From Ctena decussata (taxonomy: Eukaryota > Mollusca > Bivalvia > Lucinida > Lucinidae), in assembly GCA_963989385.1 (NCBI GenBank), contig OZ022511.1, positions 29,692,503 through 29,756,502 of the forward strand: a DNA stretch of 64,000 bases, in the 5' to 3' direction. Position 1 is the stretch's first letter, and each line of letters begins with the position of its first letter. Below the pieces are notes generated by a model, which saw only the letters and a list, made by a program, of their open reading frames with translations, ran no database searches and was not told the DNA's origin. A program made the position numbers and the translations under genes. This document shows positions 1-11,533 of this stretch, one piece after another.

Positions 1-498
1 AGAGTTAATCAGGTCTTCTACACCTTAGGCAAAGTCATCCTGCAAAAAATCACAATCCTAGCACCAGGGGTTCTTCAGATATTTTTTCACAAGTTTCCAT
101 AGGCTTACAATACACTAAGTCGAAAAAGGGGCATAACTCGGTCAAACATTCACTTTTTTTCAAAAGTTAATCAGGTCATCTACACCTTGGGCAATGTCAT
201 CCTGCAATAAATTACAATCCTAGCATCAGGGGTTCTTGGGATATTTTGTTCACAAGCTTCCAGAGACTAAGTCGAAAAAGGGGCATAACTCTTAAAATAC
301 ATGACTGGCGGAAAAAAGAAAAAAAATTCGGGTCCGCTTATTTTTCATGTACATACCACATATAAAATTTCAAGATCCTAGCATACGCCGTTCTTGAGTT
401 TCCCATCTGCCAAAAGCATCACGGATGGACAGACGGACGGACGGACGGACAGGCCAAAACCAATATGCCCCCTCAACTTCTCCGAAGTTGGGGGCATA
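1..498. repeat. tandem-unit repeat element with terminal hairpin (right part)
   Basis: Two units starting GTTAATCAGGTC lie about 162 bp apart (positions 4 and 166). They share the stretch on the hydrophobic-looking text 'CTACACCTTRGGCAA' and 'GTCGAAAAAGGGGCATAACT'. A (GACG)n microsatellite follows at about 425-452. The element closes with a near-perfect hairpin at 464-498 (TATGCCCCC ... GGGGGCATA, with CTTC/GAAG in the stem). A hairpin next to a CGTCCG-type microsatellite is the recurring end structure of array elements in this window. The element is cut by the window start. No coding potential was seen. Confidence 0.75.
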
Positions 499-551
499 AA
501 AAGTTCCTTCAAGAGCAGAGAATACATACAGAAATAGGAACATGGGCCAGA
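498..551. repeat. 54 bp sequence shared with the LINE at 11.54 kb
   Basis: AAAAAGTTCCTTCAAGAGCA begins a stretch that reappears, with about six differences, at 11536-11589, where it sits inside a LINE reading frame. Here it directly follows the terminal hairpin of the first repeat element. Its origin is unknown. Confidence 0.6.
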
Positions 552-2287
552 CTACGTAGTTTCGGCTAATAAAACCTCGTCAGTGACCCTGGCAATATCT
601 GGTACGAAACCAGAAAAAAAGCATACTGTAATTTCTTAATTTTAATTGGGCAGTCGATTCAAAGACTGATTAGTTTTAAAAGGATCCAAATAAAATAAAA
701 GACAATGATCTAGAATAATAGTCTAAATCGATCTCAAATTTTAGATTGCTCAGAATCTATCCAGTAAGCATTCTGTAGTAATAGTCACTAAAAGAGGATA
801 CCAATAACTCAAAATCTTGGTCTGTACCGCAGATGAGTGTTTTACAGACCGCGGTGCATGTACTTAAAGGCTAATCCTAACCGTGGGTTTATTTTACAAA
901 AATGCTAATAATGACGTCGGTTAATCGCTGGTTAAATGCTAATTACTATTCCTCGAAGTGGCTGTTTAGAGTTGATGTCATTCAAAAAATCAGATTTAGT
1001 TTACAAGCCTGCATTGATTTAATGTTGAACGTTTTCCATTCACAATGAATGCAATCTTCTACACACAATAAATGCAATCATCAACAAGAAACACACTTCT
1101 TTTGTCCGAAAACAAAGATTACGCCTAAATTCACATATCATTTTATCTTTGTTCTGTGCGAATCTGTACATGTACAAATAGATGAACTCGTTCACAATTA
1201 TTTCAACATTTGTATGAAAGATAGTTTTTATCATTATTATTACTTGGTATAGCATAATTAAAATTCACAATCGTGGAAAGCGATTTACCTGTCGCCACCA
1301 CTTAGTCAAAGTATACATTTACCAGTCAAATCAGACTAAAACCAAGGACACATAAATGCATGGAGGTGGAGGGGTTTTTTGTGAAATGTGTGAAAATAGT
1401 TTTTTTTTTTTTTTTTGTAAAATATACTCGGACTACACTGAGAGGCAGGCGAATTGATAAGAGTTTCGGCGTACGGTAAACGCAAAGCGTATGTATGCTT
1501 GGCCACCTGTATTAGCTTTTATCAAGTAAAAAGAGACTTGAACGTTTTAGTAAGCGTGCAAGGTATACTTTAACATGCTCAAAAGAAAAATGAAACATAT
1601 ATCTGCCAGTTTTTTTAACTGCTCTTCTATTTATGTAAGTTTTTCTTAGAAATCGCAGATGTAGTAAAATGACATCCTTATTTGGTAAAATATGATGTCA
1701 GCGTGATGTTCAGCCCCAAAATTTTCCGACAGAAAATTTTCTATATTCAGTCTATGGATATGTATTATAAAAAGTCGTTTCTACCACGCAAAGCGCATAC
1801 TTATTGCTGTTCTGCAGACGTACAGCCGAAGTAAGAAACATAATAATAGTTGTTGTTATAAACTTACTGTATGTAGTAATCGCGAGTAAAGCAATTAAAC
1901 ACAGGACAAATATAACTTGAAACAGAGACTAGAAAAGGGCAAAGCACTGAGTATTGCTTATGCGCTGATTTCTTACCAGCGGATTGTGACATTTACTTTA
2001 AGCTGTAATACCAAGAGTTTGGTGAACAACAGAACGTACAAGAAACTCAGAGGTAAGTCAACAGATATATACTAAAACTGCAAAGTTAATTGACCATTAC
2101 TCATGTTCGGTCGTCGGCAAAATAGGGTAAAATTATATTTTCTTTTTCAGAAAAATAAATGAAATAAAAGCATTTACTTACATTACTTGTGCAAAAATTA
2201 ATCAGGTTTCTATGAATAAAGAAATTTTGATACTATTTCAAAAGAGACAAGAATTCTATTGTTATCAGTATTATTATTTACTTATTT
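552..2287. other. no recognisable gene or repeat family
   Basis: AT-rich DNA with short poly-T (about 1400-1415). All open frames are short (under about 75 codons) and have no recognisable motif. I see no SINE boxes, tandem units or inverted termini here. Confidence 0.5.
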
Positions 2288-2405
2288 ATTAATTGATTGG
2301 GCTTTATTAATTTATTTATTTATTTATTCTTCAGGTACTAAATTTGTCTTTTATTTATTTATTGATAAATCTACTTGTTTATTTAATCTTCAAATATTTA
2401 ATTCG
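2265..2405. repeat. degenerate (TTTA)n simple repeat
   Basis: Runs of TTAT/ATTTATTTATT interrupted by short unique segments. Simple-sequence DNA with no further structure. Confidence 0.7.
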
Positions 2406-2578
2406 TCCTAACATATAGCGAAAGTTTAATTTCACCTTGTCGCATATATGTCCAAAATTAGCCAGAGGGATCACCTCATTAAAATTTTGTTCCTCAAATT
2501 AGAGGGAAATGGTCAGGCGTGACCTCATGAGGAACATAGTTTTTAGAATTAGACTTAAACCGAGTCTGCTATTTTTAA

Positions 2579-2892
2579 ACCGAGTCTGCTATTTTCTGTT
2601 CTTTGATGTATTCAATGCATTCAAAGGATCTTGCTATTCAGAACTTATTTGTCTTCACTGCAGCTGGTGTTTGTGTCGTGTGGCGGCCCTAAAACGTATC
2701 TCCGTTTATCATCATAGTGCAGATTATAATGCTGGTCCCTTGGGATCATTGAGTTCATTTGAGTTATTTTGAAAATAGAGTTCCGCTTAGGACGGTGCTA
2801 AGGGGCGTGGCTGGTGTCGCCCATTTCATTACAGGTTATGAATAGACTCAATTAGACCAAGTCTGCTATTTTCTGTTCTTTGATGTATTCCT
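2579..2892. repeat. 35 bp direct repeat, 279 bp apart
   Basis: ACCGAGTCTGCTATTTTCTG (2579) is repeated as ACCAAGTCTGCTATTTTCTG (2858), and both continue TTCTTTGATGTATTC. A shorter third copy of the first half (GAGTCTGCTATTTTTAAACC) starts at about 2562. The second full copy abuts the LINE fragment that follows, so the repeat may mark a deletion or insertion scar. Confidence 0.7.
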
Positions 2893-2893
2893 G

Positions 2894-3034
2894 GACCAGG
2901 GTCAGGAGCTTATCATATTCTCCAATGGCTACTTGGATCTTTCTGTGAATCTCCTCATTGGTTGTACGGTCCTGGTACGACATGTTTAGTAACCTTTGGT
3001 AGCATCTCATCTCAAAGATCTGCGTCCTCATTCA
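2894..3034 (-). pseudogene. LINE ORF2 C-terminal fragment (RTE/CR1-type endonuclease-RT tail)
   Basis: The reverse strand reads FEMRCYQRLLNMSYQDRTTN followed by EEIHRKIQVAIGEYDKLLTL, an uninterrupted frame of about 45 codons. The pattern FEMRCYRRLL-x-ISYKDHVTNEE-x-RxKI-x-x-AIG is a well-known region downstream of the reverse transcriptase core in non-LTR retrotransposons that are abundant in molluscs. The conserved continuation (a KRKLRWYGHV-like motif) is absent: the frame runs instead into the 35 bp direct repeat. It is a short dead fragment with no RT motifs, poly-A tail or target duplication visible. The family is recognised from memory; the exact clade is uncertain. Confidence 0.75.
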
Positions 3035-3780
3035 CGGTCATGCAGAAATATGGAAATCACAAGGGAGCGCATAAGTTTCACATTCGATCAAAGAGATATG
3101 TTGTTGATTAAACTAATCGTTCAAAAAAAACACTTATTGGAATAAGAAATTGAATTTCTCACTGATCAGCAGATGTGGTCTCAAAAGCTGATCTGCTCAT
3201 ATGTCGATTGAATTTATTAATCAGCAACAAACGTGTGTATGACTTGTAATATTTGCATTTTGCTGATTCATTGAATAAAGTAAATTTAAATATAATTTGA
3301 GCAAGTATTTTTTTACTAGCTGGAATATGTAAACCTGCAGACAATTGAACATTTGTGCCTGGCCTATTCGGTTGAGTGTATAACTGACTCACCATTTCGT
3401 GCAATGAACATATAAAAACGAATTTTTGGCTGGGGTCTATAATAAAACAGGTATATGCGATATTGCGTAATAATAAAAAACGCAGAGGCCTATATTACTA
3501 TTTTACCGTATTTACAGATATTCGGACAGTGCGCTGATTATGAAAGTGTTTTTATTTTTCATTGTGATAAATCATATACAGTTAATTAAACTGTTAAGGT
3601 AGTTAAATACCTACCTCAAATTAACTTAAAGCGTTTGTCCAGTCACCGTTGGAGGAAGCATCTTTTATACGTTCTCTTTCAGGCTTGAGTTTTGACTAGA
3701 ACTGTGGGTAAGTTAGTAATCTTAAAGCCCACTACAAGTATCTCCAGCATACCTCCCAGGGAATATTTAACTGGATGCAT
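3035..3780. other. no recognisable feature
   Basis: AT-rich, with only short non-conserved frames on both strands. No repeats were detected by eye. Confidence 0.45.
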
Positions 3781-3784
3781 ATGA

Positions 3785-4150
3785 GGTGCCCTTCGATCTG
3801 GCTATAGACTGACAAGTGCCTGCTGTGCTTTCAGTAGGTACGGGACGCCTCTTTCGTCCCCTTGTTGGATTTCGTCTTTGGACATAGGTGCCACGAACAT
3901 TGCCTAACCGATAAGATAGTTGAAAGCCTGCTGCGCTTGAGTAGGTGCGGCATTGTTTTTTTGTTTCTATTCCCATACATTGATAAACTTCTTAGGGACA
4001 AATGCGCTTTGCTCTTTGGACGTAGGTGGCTTGAACATTGCTTAACCGATAAGATAGTGGGGGGCCTGCTGCGATTGCAGTAGGTGCGGGTTCTTTTTTT
4101 CTTTCTATTCCCATTTACTGTTAAAGTTCGTAGGAACGAATGCGCCGTCT
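3785..4150. repeat. 138 bp tandem repeat, about 2.5 copies
   Basis: TCTTTGGAC starts at 3875 and 4013 (138 bp apart), and GCCTGCTGCG occurs at 3926 and 4064 (also 138 bp). Both units carry AACCGATAAGATAGT and TTTCTATTCCCAT. A more diverged unit with a roughly 30 bp deletion precedes them (GCCTGCTGTG at 3818), and a partial unit (GAATGCGCCGTCTCTGAGGA) follows at about 4138. The open frames through this repeat are repeat translation and not a gene. Confidence 0.85.
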
Positions 4151-4592
4151 CTGAGGACTATCAAATCCAATACAACCAACAACCCATCAAACATTACTTC
4201 AGTTGTTATGCAGTTTCACGGTTTCAGAAGCTGCAACACAGTGTGACTTGACTCTTGTACATATCCATGTTTTATACTTCGATTGTTGTAGCGTTGTGTT
4301 TACTATTGTGTATGTGCAACACAAGTGTATAACATCTAGCGTGGGCAGCTATTTTGTTTTCATAATTTGAACTGCATGGTCCCCGATAAGGGGAATAGTT
4401 TGTTCATTTTTGCTTTTATGAGTTTATCTTTTTATGTATAGATACTTTTCTCGAAATGTAAATATTTGTGATTATGGATTCTATTTTATTTTATTGTTTG
4501 AAACCTCTCAAGAAGCCGAAAGGCGAAAGCGCTTAGGTAAAAATTGAGAATTGCACTGTTAATGATTATCTCTCTCTGTATATATAATAATT

Positions 4593-4595
<3 letters not shown>
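4151..4595. other. no recognisable feature
   Basis: Unassigned AT-rich DNA leading into a TCTCTCTGTATATA transition and the (AT)n tract. Confidence 0.4.

Positions 4596-4677
<82 letters not shown>
4596..4677. repeat. (AT)n microsatellite
   Basis: About 41 uninterrupted AT dinucleotides, self-complementary and probably length-variable. The tyrosine-isoleucine frame across it is an artefact. Confidence 0.97.
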
Positions 4678-4681
<4 letters not shown>

Positions 4682-5635
4682 CGTCCACTCCACATTCAGC
4701 AAATGAAACTTGCAAATGAAACTTGCTGGCCTTATTGACTGTGTTGACTTTTCACAAAACAGAAATAAATATTTTCGAGCTAATAACTTGACGTAACTGT
4801 TTCAAGATGTACCTGTTGATAGTATCGTATCCTTTTTAAAAGATATTAACCTTTTTAACAAAATATAAACCTTTTCTACATTATTACCATGTATTACTTC
4901 CATGTTAATAGTGCAAAGTTAGTTTTATAAAGTGCCGTACCTTTCAGTTCTGTTTATATTTTTGGTAATATGCAGCCTTCATGACGCAAATGACCCAGTG
5001 GGTTGATTGACGCGTCGTTAAATTTCAAATCATCATCATCATCAAACTTGCTGGCCAAAAGTAGTAAGTTTATTACGTAAGCAAGCCCCTTGCCAAAACT
5101 CTTCAAGTTATCCTACATCTACCACGTTGTAAGACCCCACCATGTCAGCTAGACTATTTAAGCTAGGGAGTCACAACATATATTGCTAAAGAAGAGTCCA
5201 CACATCTGCTATTTCCCCTGATCATGAGCATTGTAATCCGAATGAAAACTTGTCAAATAATGCATTAGTGCTATACAATATAGATAGACAATAAGTATAC
5301 AATGTCCTTACGTATATAGACATAAGAGCAAATTCATATTTGTCATATGAAGCAGTGAGGAGGCGCCCTATAGTATAAGCAGGTACACAAATTTGAGAAA
5401 ACACTGAATTTACGATGACCTCACGTCGTTACATTGAGTCAACGCCAACCCAGTGCAGCTCCAAGGCTGTCTGCCTACTAAATTATTACTGGTCTCTAAT
5501 TGGCAGGTTTGATGCAATAAATGTAGCAGTTTCATTAACAGATGCTTATTATCAATACTCATTAGCCATAAACGTTTTAATAAACAGAGTAGCTTAACAT
5601 GATAACATTAATGCTAAGATATCTACAAATGAGGA
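4678..5635. other. no recognisable gene
   Basis: Unassigned. It includes a (CAT)n-like stretch at about 5030-5043 and short unrelated frames on both strands. Confidence 0.4.
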
Positions 5636-6058
5636 GATATTATGTCTCCCCCCGAAGGGTCGGAGATTCATTGTTTTTGCCCTGGTCGTCTGTCCGTCCG
5701 TCCATCTGTCCGTCCGTCCGTCTGTCACAAATCGTGTCCGCTCAAGAACTCTGTAACCGATTGAGTTAATTTCACGAAACTTGGAACAAATATAAAGCAT
5801 TATCAGACGACCTGCAGAAAGCAAGACCCGTAACTCCACCTACATTTTTATGGAATAATGCCTTTTTGTAAATTTCAGCATGGAAATCGTGTCCGCTCTA
5901 TAACTCTTAAACTATATGAGATACTTTCATGAAACTTAGTACAAATATAGACCATTATCAGTGAATGTGCAGAGAACAAGAACCGTAACTCCACCTACAT
6001 TTTTTACGGAATTATGCCCCTTTGAAAATTTTAGTATGGAAATCGTGTCCGCTTAATA

Positions 6059-6933
6059 CGAGGGATGTTCCGAAAGTTCTGATCGTGACGTCATATTTTG
6101 GTGAGCATCATAAAGACAGAACTTCTGATAGCTAAAGATATAAAACTGTGATATGTCTGGACAACTCCTCAAACGCATCATATATTTCCTAAAGGACACA
6201 ATTTTGAACGTGTTTGAAAGCGGTATACCCTACAGCCACTGTAAGTTTTAACTTTAGAAGATCATAATTCCTATATGAGCAGCCTTTTCATTTTTTTTTT
6301 CATCATTGCTTCTTAAACACAGTCCCCAGGCAGCTGTGTCCTGTATGTATCGCGGAAATAATATTTTATCTAGGTTCCATACAGTTCCGTGAATTTGGAA
6401 TATTTGCATTTTATGTACTTGCAAATTGACCCTTGCTACTAAAGTTATCATATTTTGTAATGAAAACAAATTCCTGAGTATCCAAAATTCTGTCAGGAAA
6501 AGCTTTTGCATGGTCCGATACGAAATTGTCGAAAAAATGAAATTAATGACGTTAACGTCGATTTCAATAACGTCATTAGAACTGCGCCTGGCTTTGCGAG
6601 CAATGAATCGGTAACGTTTGCTATCCTCCCAACTTTTAAATGGACATTGAAGGCAGCGATTGACAAAAGCTGAAAAAAATAATTTTATATTTACGATAAT
6701 TTTTGACTTGAATTACACACTGAAAATAAATTATTATATTAATTTACCCAAGTGGTATGACTGGGGCCTTATACAAATTGTTGTAACTCAATAAGAAAAT
6801 GTATCTTCGTATATTGTTTGGTATCACTGTAAAGGTAGAACGTAGTACTTCCAATATATGCAAAGCATTTGTCCCCAGCATGCCGCTAAACAAAGTTATG
6901 CGGCGTGAATCAGAACTTTCTGAACAACCCTCG
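6059..6933. mobile_element. non-autonomous mariner-like element, 875 bp
   Basis: The left end CGAGGGATGTTCCGAAAGTT is mirrored at the right end (ATCAGAACTTTCTGAACAAC followed by CCTCG), giving imperfect inverted termini of about 24 bp. TA dinucleotides flank both sides (6057-6058 and 6934-6935), as expected for IS630/Tc1/mariner insertion. The 150 bp array unit of the host element is interrupted exactly here and resumes afterwards. Short internal frames (85 and 62 codons) show no DDE/D motif, so this is a MITE or internally deleted derivative mobilised in trans. Confidence 0.8.
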
Positions 6934-7489
6934 TAGCTCCGTTACCGACTGAGATAATTTCACGAAGCTTGGTACAAATATAAAGCATCATCAGACAACG
7001 TGCAAAGAATAAGAATCGTAACTGCACCTACATCTATTATGGAATTATATCCCTTTGTAGATTTTAATATGTAAATATAAATTCCATAACTCTAAAACTA
7101 TTGAGATATTTTCATGAAACTTAGTACAAATATACAGCATCATCAGATGATGTTCAGAGAACAAAAACCGTAACTACACCTACATTTTTACGGAATGATG
7201 CCCCTTTGATTTTTTTTATTTCTAAATTATAATGCAGTACAACATTTCTGACTTATAATACAATATAAAGTAACAATTGAATTGATACAAGTCTACACAA
7301 TTTATTTATCTAACCATAACGTTACTTATATTTAAACTAACCACACGGACACTCCTCAATTATAGACATTGAATTTCCAACATTTAAAATCAGTGATCAG
7401 GGGCTGGGTCAGGTAACATAGAGAATTAGTTATACCTTCTTTGGTAAAAAAATATATATAACAAATGCAGAACTGCATAACACATAGTG

Positions 7490-7954
7490 TCAAGAACCAT
7501 CAGATGCCAGGTAGTTATACAAGCTTGACCATTTTCCTAAAAATATATCAAATTTATTTTTAATTCTTGCAATATACGTCTCGTTTCGAAATTTTACTTT
7601 TAAAAATGACAAGAAACCCTGGAGTGTAAGAACGTCGCTAGAAAATTTTGTTTTATAAATATAATATTTAACAACTATCGATATATAGTTTAATAATAAT
7701 GACTCTGTCGTTGAAAATAAAATAAACTTTTCATTTAATTCCAACCTTAAATTTGCTTCGCGCTGAAGCCATGCCTTTATGGTATTCCAAAACTGGGACG
7801 TCACCTCACAATGACAAAATAAATGGATAATACTCGCCGATTCATGTTTACAGTATGAACATAAATTGTTTGGAGTTTTCTTTATTTTCTGTAAAAACGA
7901 TTTGGTAACCAGAATTTTATGATTAATTTTAAACTGAAATTCTCGAAGTTTCAT
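7490..7954 (-). pseudogene. LINE ORF2: C-terminal Cys/His segment and stop
   Basis: An open frame of 154 codons. REFQFKINHKILVTKSFLQK is followed by CSYCKHESASIIHLFCHC and FWNTIKAWL. The C-x2-C-x(8-9)-H-x-F-x-HC pattern and the 'HKxLxTxxxLxK' lead-in are the C-terminal zinc-knuckle-like region of L1/Tx1-type ORF2. The frame closes at 7490, leaving about 280 bp of 3' UTR before the poly-A end near 7210. It is the best-preserved C-terminal part of the element. Confidence 0.82.
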
Positions 7955-8099
7955 TTCATTTATATTTTTTAAACATGTACTTTATTTTTTCCACTCATCT
8001 ATATTAATGTTACCAACTTCATTTAACCATCTGTTTGGCAAGATTGTTTCGTACATTTGACCTAATTGATCATATATTGCCCTACTTCCCTTCTTATCT

Positions 8100-8357
8100 T
8101 CAATCAAAGTTAACGTAAGGATTACACAGAACATTATATTTCATACATTTTATTGCCTCCGCGTTCTCTTGGATCATATTTTTCCAAGCGTTTGGTATAT
8201 TACTGATTAAAACGTGTAGATCCAAGAATGTACTTCGAATATTATATTTATTTTTTAATTCGTTAAAAGTGTAAAACCTACCTTCTTCATTTATCAAATC
8301 AATTATGTTTCTGATTCCTTTTTTTATACCAGCCATTGTAGCAAACATTAGCTTCAC
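8100..8357 (-). pseudogene. LINE ORF2: C-terminal segment
   Basis: An open frame on the LINE strand including GIKKGIRNIIDLINEEGRFY and FNELKNKYNI. This resembles the 'G-x-x-x-IxDLI-x-x-x-G-x-FL-x-FxELxxxY' region that precedes the C-terminal zinc-binding part in this LINE group. Frameshifts on both sides separate it from neighbouring fragments (8358-8609 and 7955-8099 are LINE sequence out of frame). Confidence 0.7.
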
Positions 8358-8609
8358 GATTTACCATTGTATTGTACCAGACTGGTGAGTATACTATTTC
8401 ATCTATATTTTCTATTGTAAATGATTTTATATAATCTTTCCAGGTTTGTAACGTATCTCTCCAAAATGGATTTTAATGTCTCTCAGTATATAAGCTACAT
8501 AACTATCGCCCACAGATAACAGTTTACCGAAATCTATTTCCGACAAATTAAGCTCGCATTTACCTTCTGCCTTAAATATATATCTTCTAAACCATGTAAC
8601 TTTTAATGC

Positions 8610-9035
8610 TCAAATGAAGTATTTTACGTTAATCATCCTCAAACCGCCTACCGAAGTGTCTTTCATAATGATTTTTCTGCTGATTCTGTCCGGACCATTA
8701 TTCCATAAAAAATCATGACATTTAGATTGTAGACCTTTTATCAATTCATCAGGTGGGTTGTGAAGTGCTAAAAAGTGATGTATAAATTTTGATAACGCCA
8801 GCGACTTTATAACTGCTATTCTACCTGGTAAAGATATCTTTCTTCCCCCCATAACCTTTAAATTGATTCTACTTTGTTTAAAATGTCGTCAGTATTATGC
8901 TCCCAAATGTTATAAACTGCAGTTGTAAAAACTACTCCTAAAATTTTCAGCGGATTTTGGTTCCAGTCCAATTGGAATTCATGTTAAAGTTTTCGTTCCG
9001 ATTTACTCATTGCACCTATCCATACAGATCTAGTT
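8610..9035 (-). pseudogene. LINE ORF2: continuation past RT (thumb/connection region)
   Basis: The reverse strand from about 9034 reads KTRSVWIGAMSKSERKL, an in-frame stop, then FQLDWNQNPLKILGVVF and, further on, MGGRKISLPGRIAVIKSLAL with KFIHHFLALHNPP and DFLWNNGPDRISRKIIMKD, then GGLRMIN. 'KILG', 'LSLxGR' with 'KSLxLSK' and 'FLWNxGxxRI' with 'GGLxMxN' are standard post-RT signatures of L1-like ORF2. It joins the RT fragment across the insertion at 9036-10756. Confidence 0.85.
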
Positions 9036-10756
9036 TTTTAGCTCACCTGAGCCAGAGGCTCCGGGGGAGCTTAAAGTATGGTCAGGCTCCGTCGTCCGTC
9101 GTCGTCCGTCGTCCGTCTGTCATCCGTCCGTCAACAATTTCAAACGACTTCTACTCTGAAACTACTTAGCCAATTGTAACCAAATTTCATATGTAGCCTC
9201 CGGGGCTCATGGGAACGAAAAAATGTTCAAACGGTCCTGGTCACATGACCAACCTGGCCGCCATGCCCTCATATGGTAAAAACCTAAAAAAATCTTCTTC
9301 TCCATAACCAGTAAGCCGATAGCCTTGAAACTTGGTATGTAGCATTGGGTCTGCAAGTATTACCACGATTGTTCAAATTATGACCTTTGGTTGACCTTGA
9401 CTTTTTTACGGTAAGGTCAAATTTGCTTCCTTGTGCTTCTATACGGCAAAATGCTAGAACATAAGATATCTTGGAAACTGTGGAAAATTTGGGGCTAGGA
9501 ATTGGTATCTACAGTCATCTTAATGAGTACGTGAAGATTTATGAGTACAAGAGGTCAAGGTCATTCTTTGACCTTTGACCTAGAACTCTCATATTTTGAC
9601 AATTCCAAGCAATCTTCTCAAAAGCCCCTTGGCCAATGGAAACCAAATTTCATATAGAGTCTCCAGGAGTTGAGGGAACAAAAACTTATTTATATGGTCC
9701 AGGTCACATGACCAACATGGCAGCCATGCCCATACATGGTAAAAACCTTTAAAAAATCTTCTTCTCCAGAATCAGTTGACCGATGGCCTTGAAAATTGGT
9801 ATGTAGCTTTGGATACTCGAGTACTATTAAAATTGTTCAAATTATGACCTTGGGTTGACCTTGATCTTTTTTTACGGCAAGGTCAAATATGGGAAAATGC
9901 TAGAACATAAGATTTCATGGAAAGTTTTGAAGATATATGCCTAAAATTGGTATATACAGTTATCTTAATGAGTACATGAAGATTTGTGAGTACAAGAGGT
10001 CAAGGTCATTCTTTGACCTTTGACCCAGAACTCTAATATTTTGACAATATCAAACAATTTCCTGAAAAACAACCGGGCCAATTGTAACCAAATCTCAGAT
10101 AGAGCCTCTAGGGGGTTGTGGGAATGAAAATTTGTTTAAACGGTCCAGGTCGCATGACCATGACCCATTGCCTTGAAGCTTGGTATGTAGCATGGGGAAC
10201 TCCAGTACTATCAAGATTGTTCAAAATAATGACCTTGGGTTGACCTTGACTATTTTACGGCAAGGTCAAATGTGGGAAAGTGCTAGAACATAAGATTTCA
10301 TGGAAAGTTTTGAAGATTTATGCCTAAAATTGGTATCTGCAGTCATCTTAATGAGTTAATGAAGATTCATGAGTACAAGAGGTCAAGGTCATTCTTTGAC
10401 CTTTGACCCAGAACTCTGTCATTTTTACAATATCAAACAATCTCCTCAAAAGCCCCTTGGCCAATTTTGAAACCAAATTTCATTTAGAGCCTCCAGGGGG
10501 TTAAGGGAATGAATTTTTTTTTCAAACGTCCAGGTCACATTACCAACATGTCCTACATGCCCATATATGGTTAAAACCTTTAAAAATCTTTTTCACTAGG
10601 ACAGTAGTAGTAGTATTTCAATTCTCATATCGACATTTCCCCCGCATCTCAGCGGAACAGGACCAATTGACCGATGGCCTTAGAGTAACTTACCCTAGAG
10701 TACTGAGGCTGAATGGACCCAGGTGAGCTACAGGACCAATGGTCCTCTTGTTCTAC
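9036..10756 (+). mobile_element. AGCTCACCTGAG array element (about 440 bp units) inserted in the LINE
   Basis: The left end is TTTTTAGCTCACCTGAGCC with a CAGAGGCTC stem partner, followed by a (CGTCCGT)n microsatellite at about 9089-9132. Nearly four units of about 440 bp follow, each with CAGGTCACATGACCAACATG, GCCGCCATGCCC, TTGAAACTTGGTATGTAGCA, TGACCTTTGGTTGACCTTGA, AAATGCTAGAACATAAGAT and GAGGTCAAGGTCATTCTTTG. The right end is CAGGTGAGCT, then a GGACCAATGGTCC hairpin and CTCTTGTT. The insertion cuts the LINE RT frame between VE and KT. Ends in a T-run and CTTGTT with a subterminal hairpin are suggestive of Helentron/HINE-type rolling-circle elements (inference). Confidence 0.85.
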
Positions 10757-11520
10757 ATTTATTTGCAAACCCGACATTAAATAGAATGTTTTTAAAGTAG
10801 TTAGCGTTGTTCTTAAAGAATTTTCCGAACCATCAAGAAATGTTTGCGTATCATCAGCGTATTGACTTAATTTATTTTCACTATCATTAATTCTTATACC
10901 GCGGATATTATCATTTCTCCTTATCATAAGGCCTAGGACTTCCACACGTAGGATAAAAATGTAGGGGGATATTGGATCTCCCTGTCGACAAACTCTTTGT
11001 AAATGAAAGAATCCTGATATAAAACTGTTTTGAAGCACAGCGGATTCAGATCCATTCTGAAATAACGATATCCATTTTTCAAAGGAAGGGCCAAAATTAT
11101 AATAGTCTAAAGTTTTATTGATACATTTCCACGATACTGAATCGAAAACTTGCTGCAAATCTACTGATAATAAGAGGCCAGGAATATTTTGTTGTTTCGT
11201 TTCGAATAATATGTCATAAACAATACGAATATTCTCCCCAATAAATCTCCCTGACAAAAATCCTTTTTGGTAATGATGAATAACAGCTTGTAAAACCATT
11301 TTCAAACGATTTGCGATAACTGTTGACGTCATTTTGTAAATTACATTTAACAGAGAGATCGGTCTCCAATTTCTTAATAGAAAGCGGGACTTATTAGGCT
11401 TTGGAAGACATGTTATAATTCCTTGCTTTTGCGTTACTGACAGAGAACCATTTTTATAGGCAAAATTCAATGATTTAAGAATAAACATACCTAAATCCTT
11501 CTAGAAAATTTTAAAGAATT
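10757..11520 (-). pseudogene. LINE reverse transcriptase domain
   Basis: RNA-dependent DNA polymerase core of an L1/Tx1-like LINE. In order it shows IITCLPKPNKS and NWRPISLLNVIYK (RT blocks 1-2), ANRLK and YQKGFLSGR (block 2a), LLSVDLQQVFDSVSW (block 3; catalytic Asp retained), RQGDPISPYIFIL (block 4), QYADDTQTFLDGSE (block 5, both catalytic Asp present) and SGLQIN (block 6). The frame is open for about 240 codons from 11488, with one stop (IF*KDLG) just upstream. It is cut after INVE by the array element at about 10756; the residues KTRSVWIG expected next are found on the far side of that insertion, ending at about 9035. Catalytic residues survive, so decay is recent, but the interruption makes it inactive. 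Confidence 0.92.
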
Positions 11521-11533
11521 CAGCAGTTAAAAT

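Noticed and set aside
3862..4083. 73-codon plus-strand frame with an internal repeat
   Set aside because: Follows the 138 bp DNA tandem repeat; no conserved protein character.
4486..4695. Open frame encoding alternating Tyr-Ile
   Set aside because: Translation of the (AT)n microsatellite.
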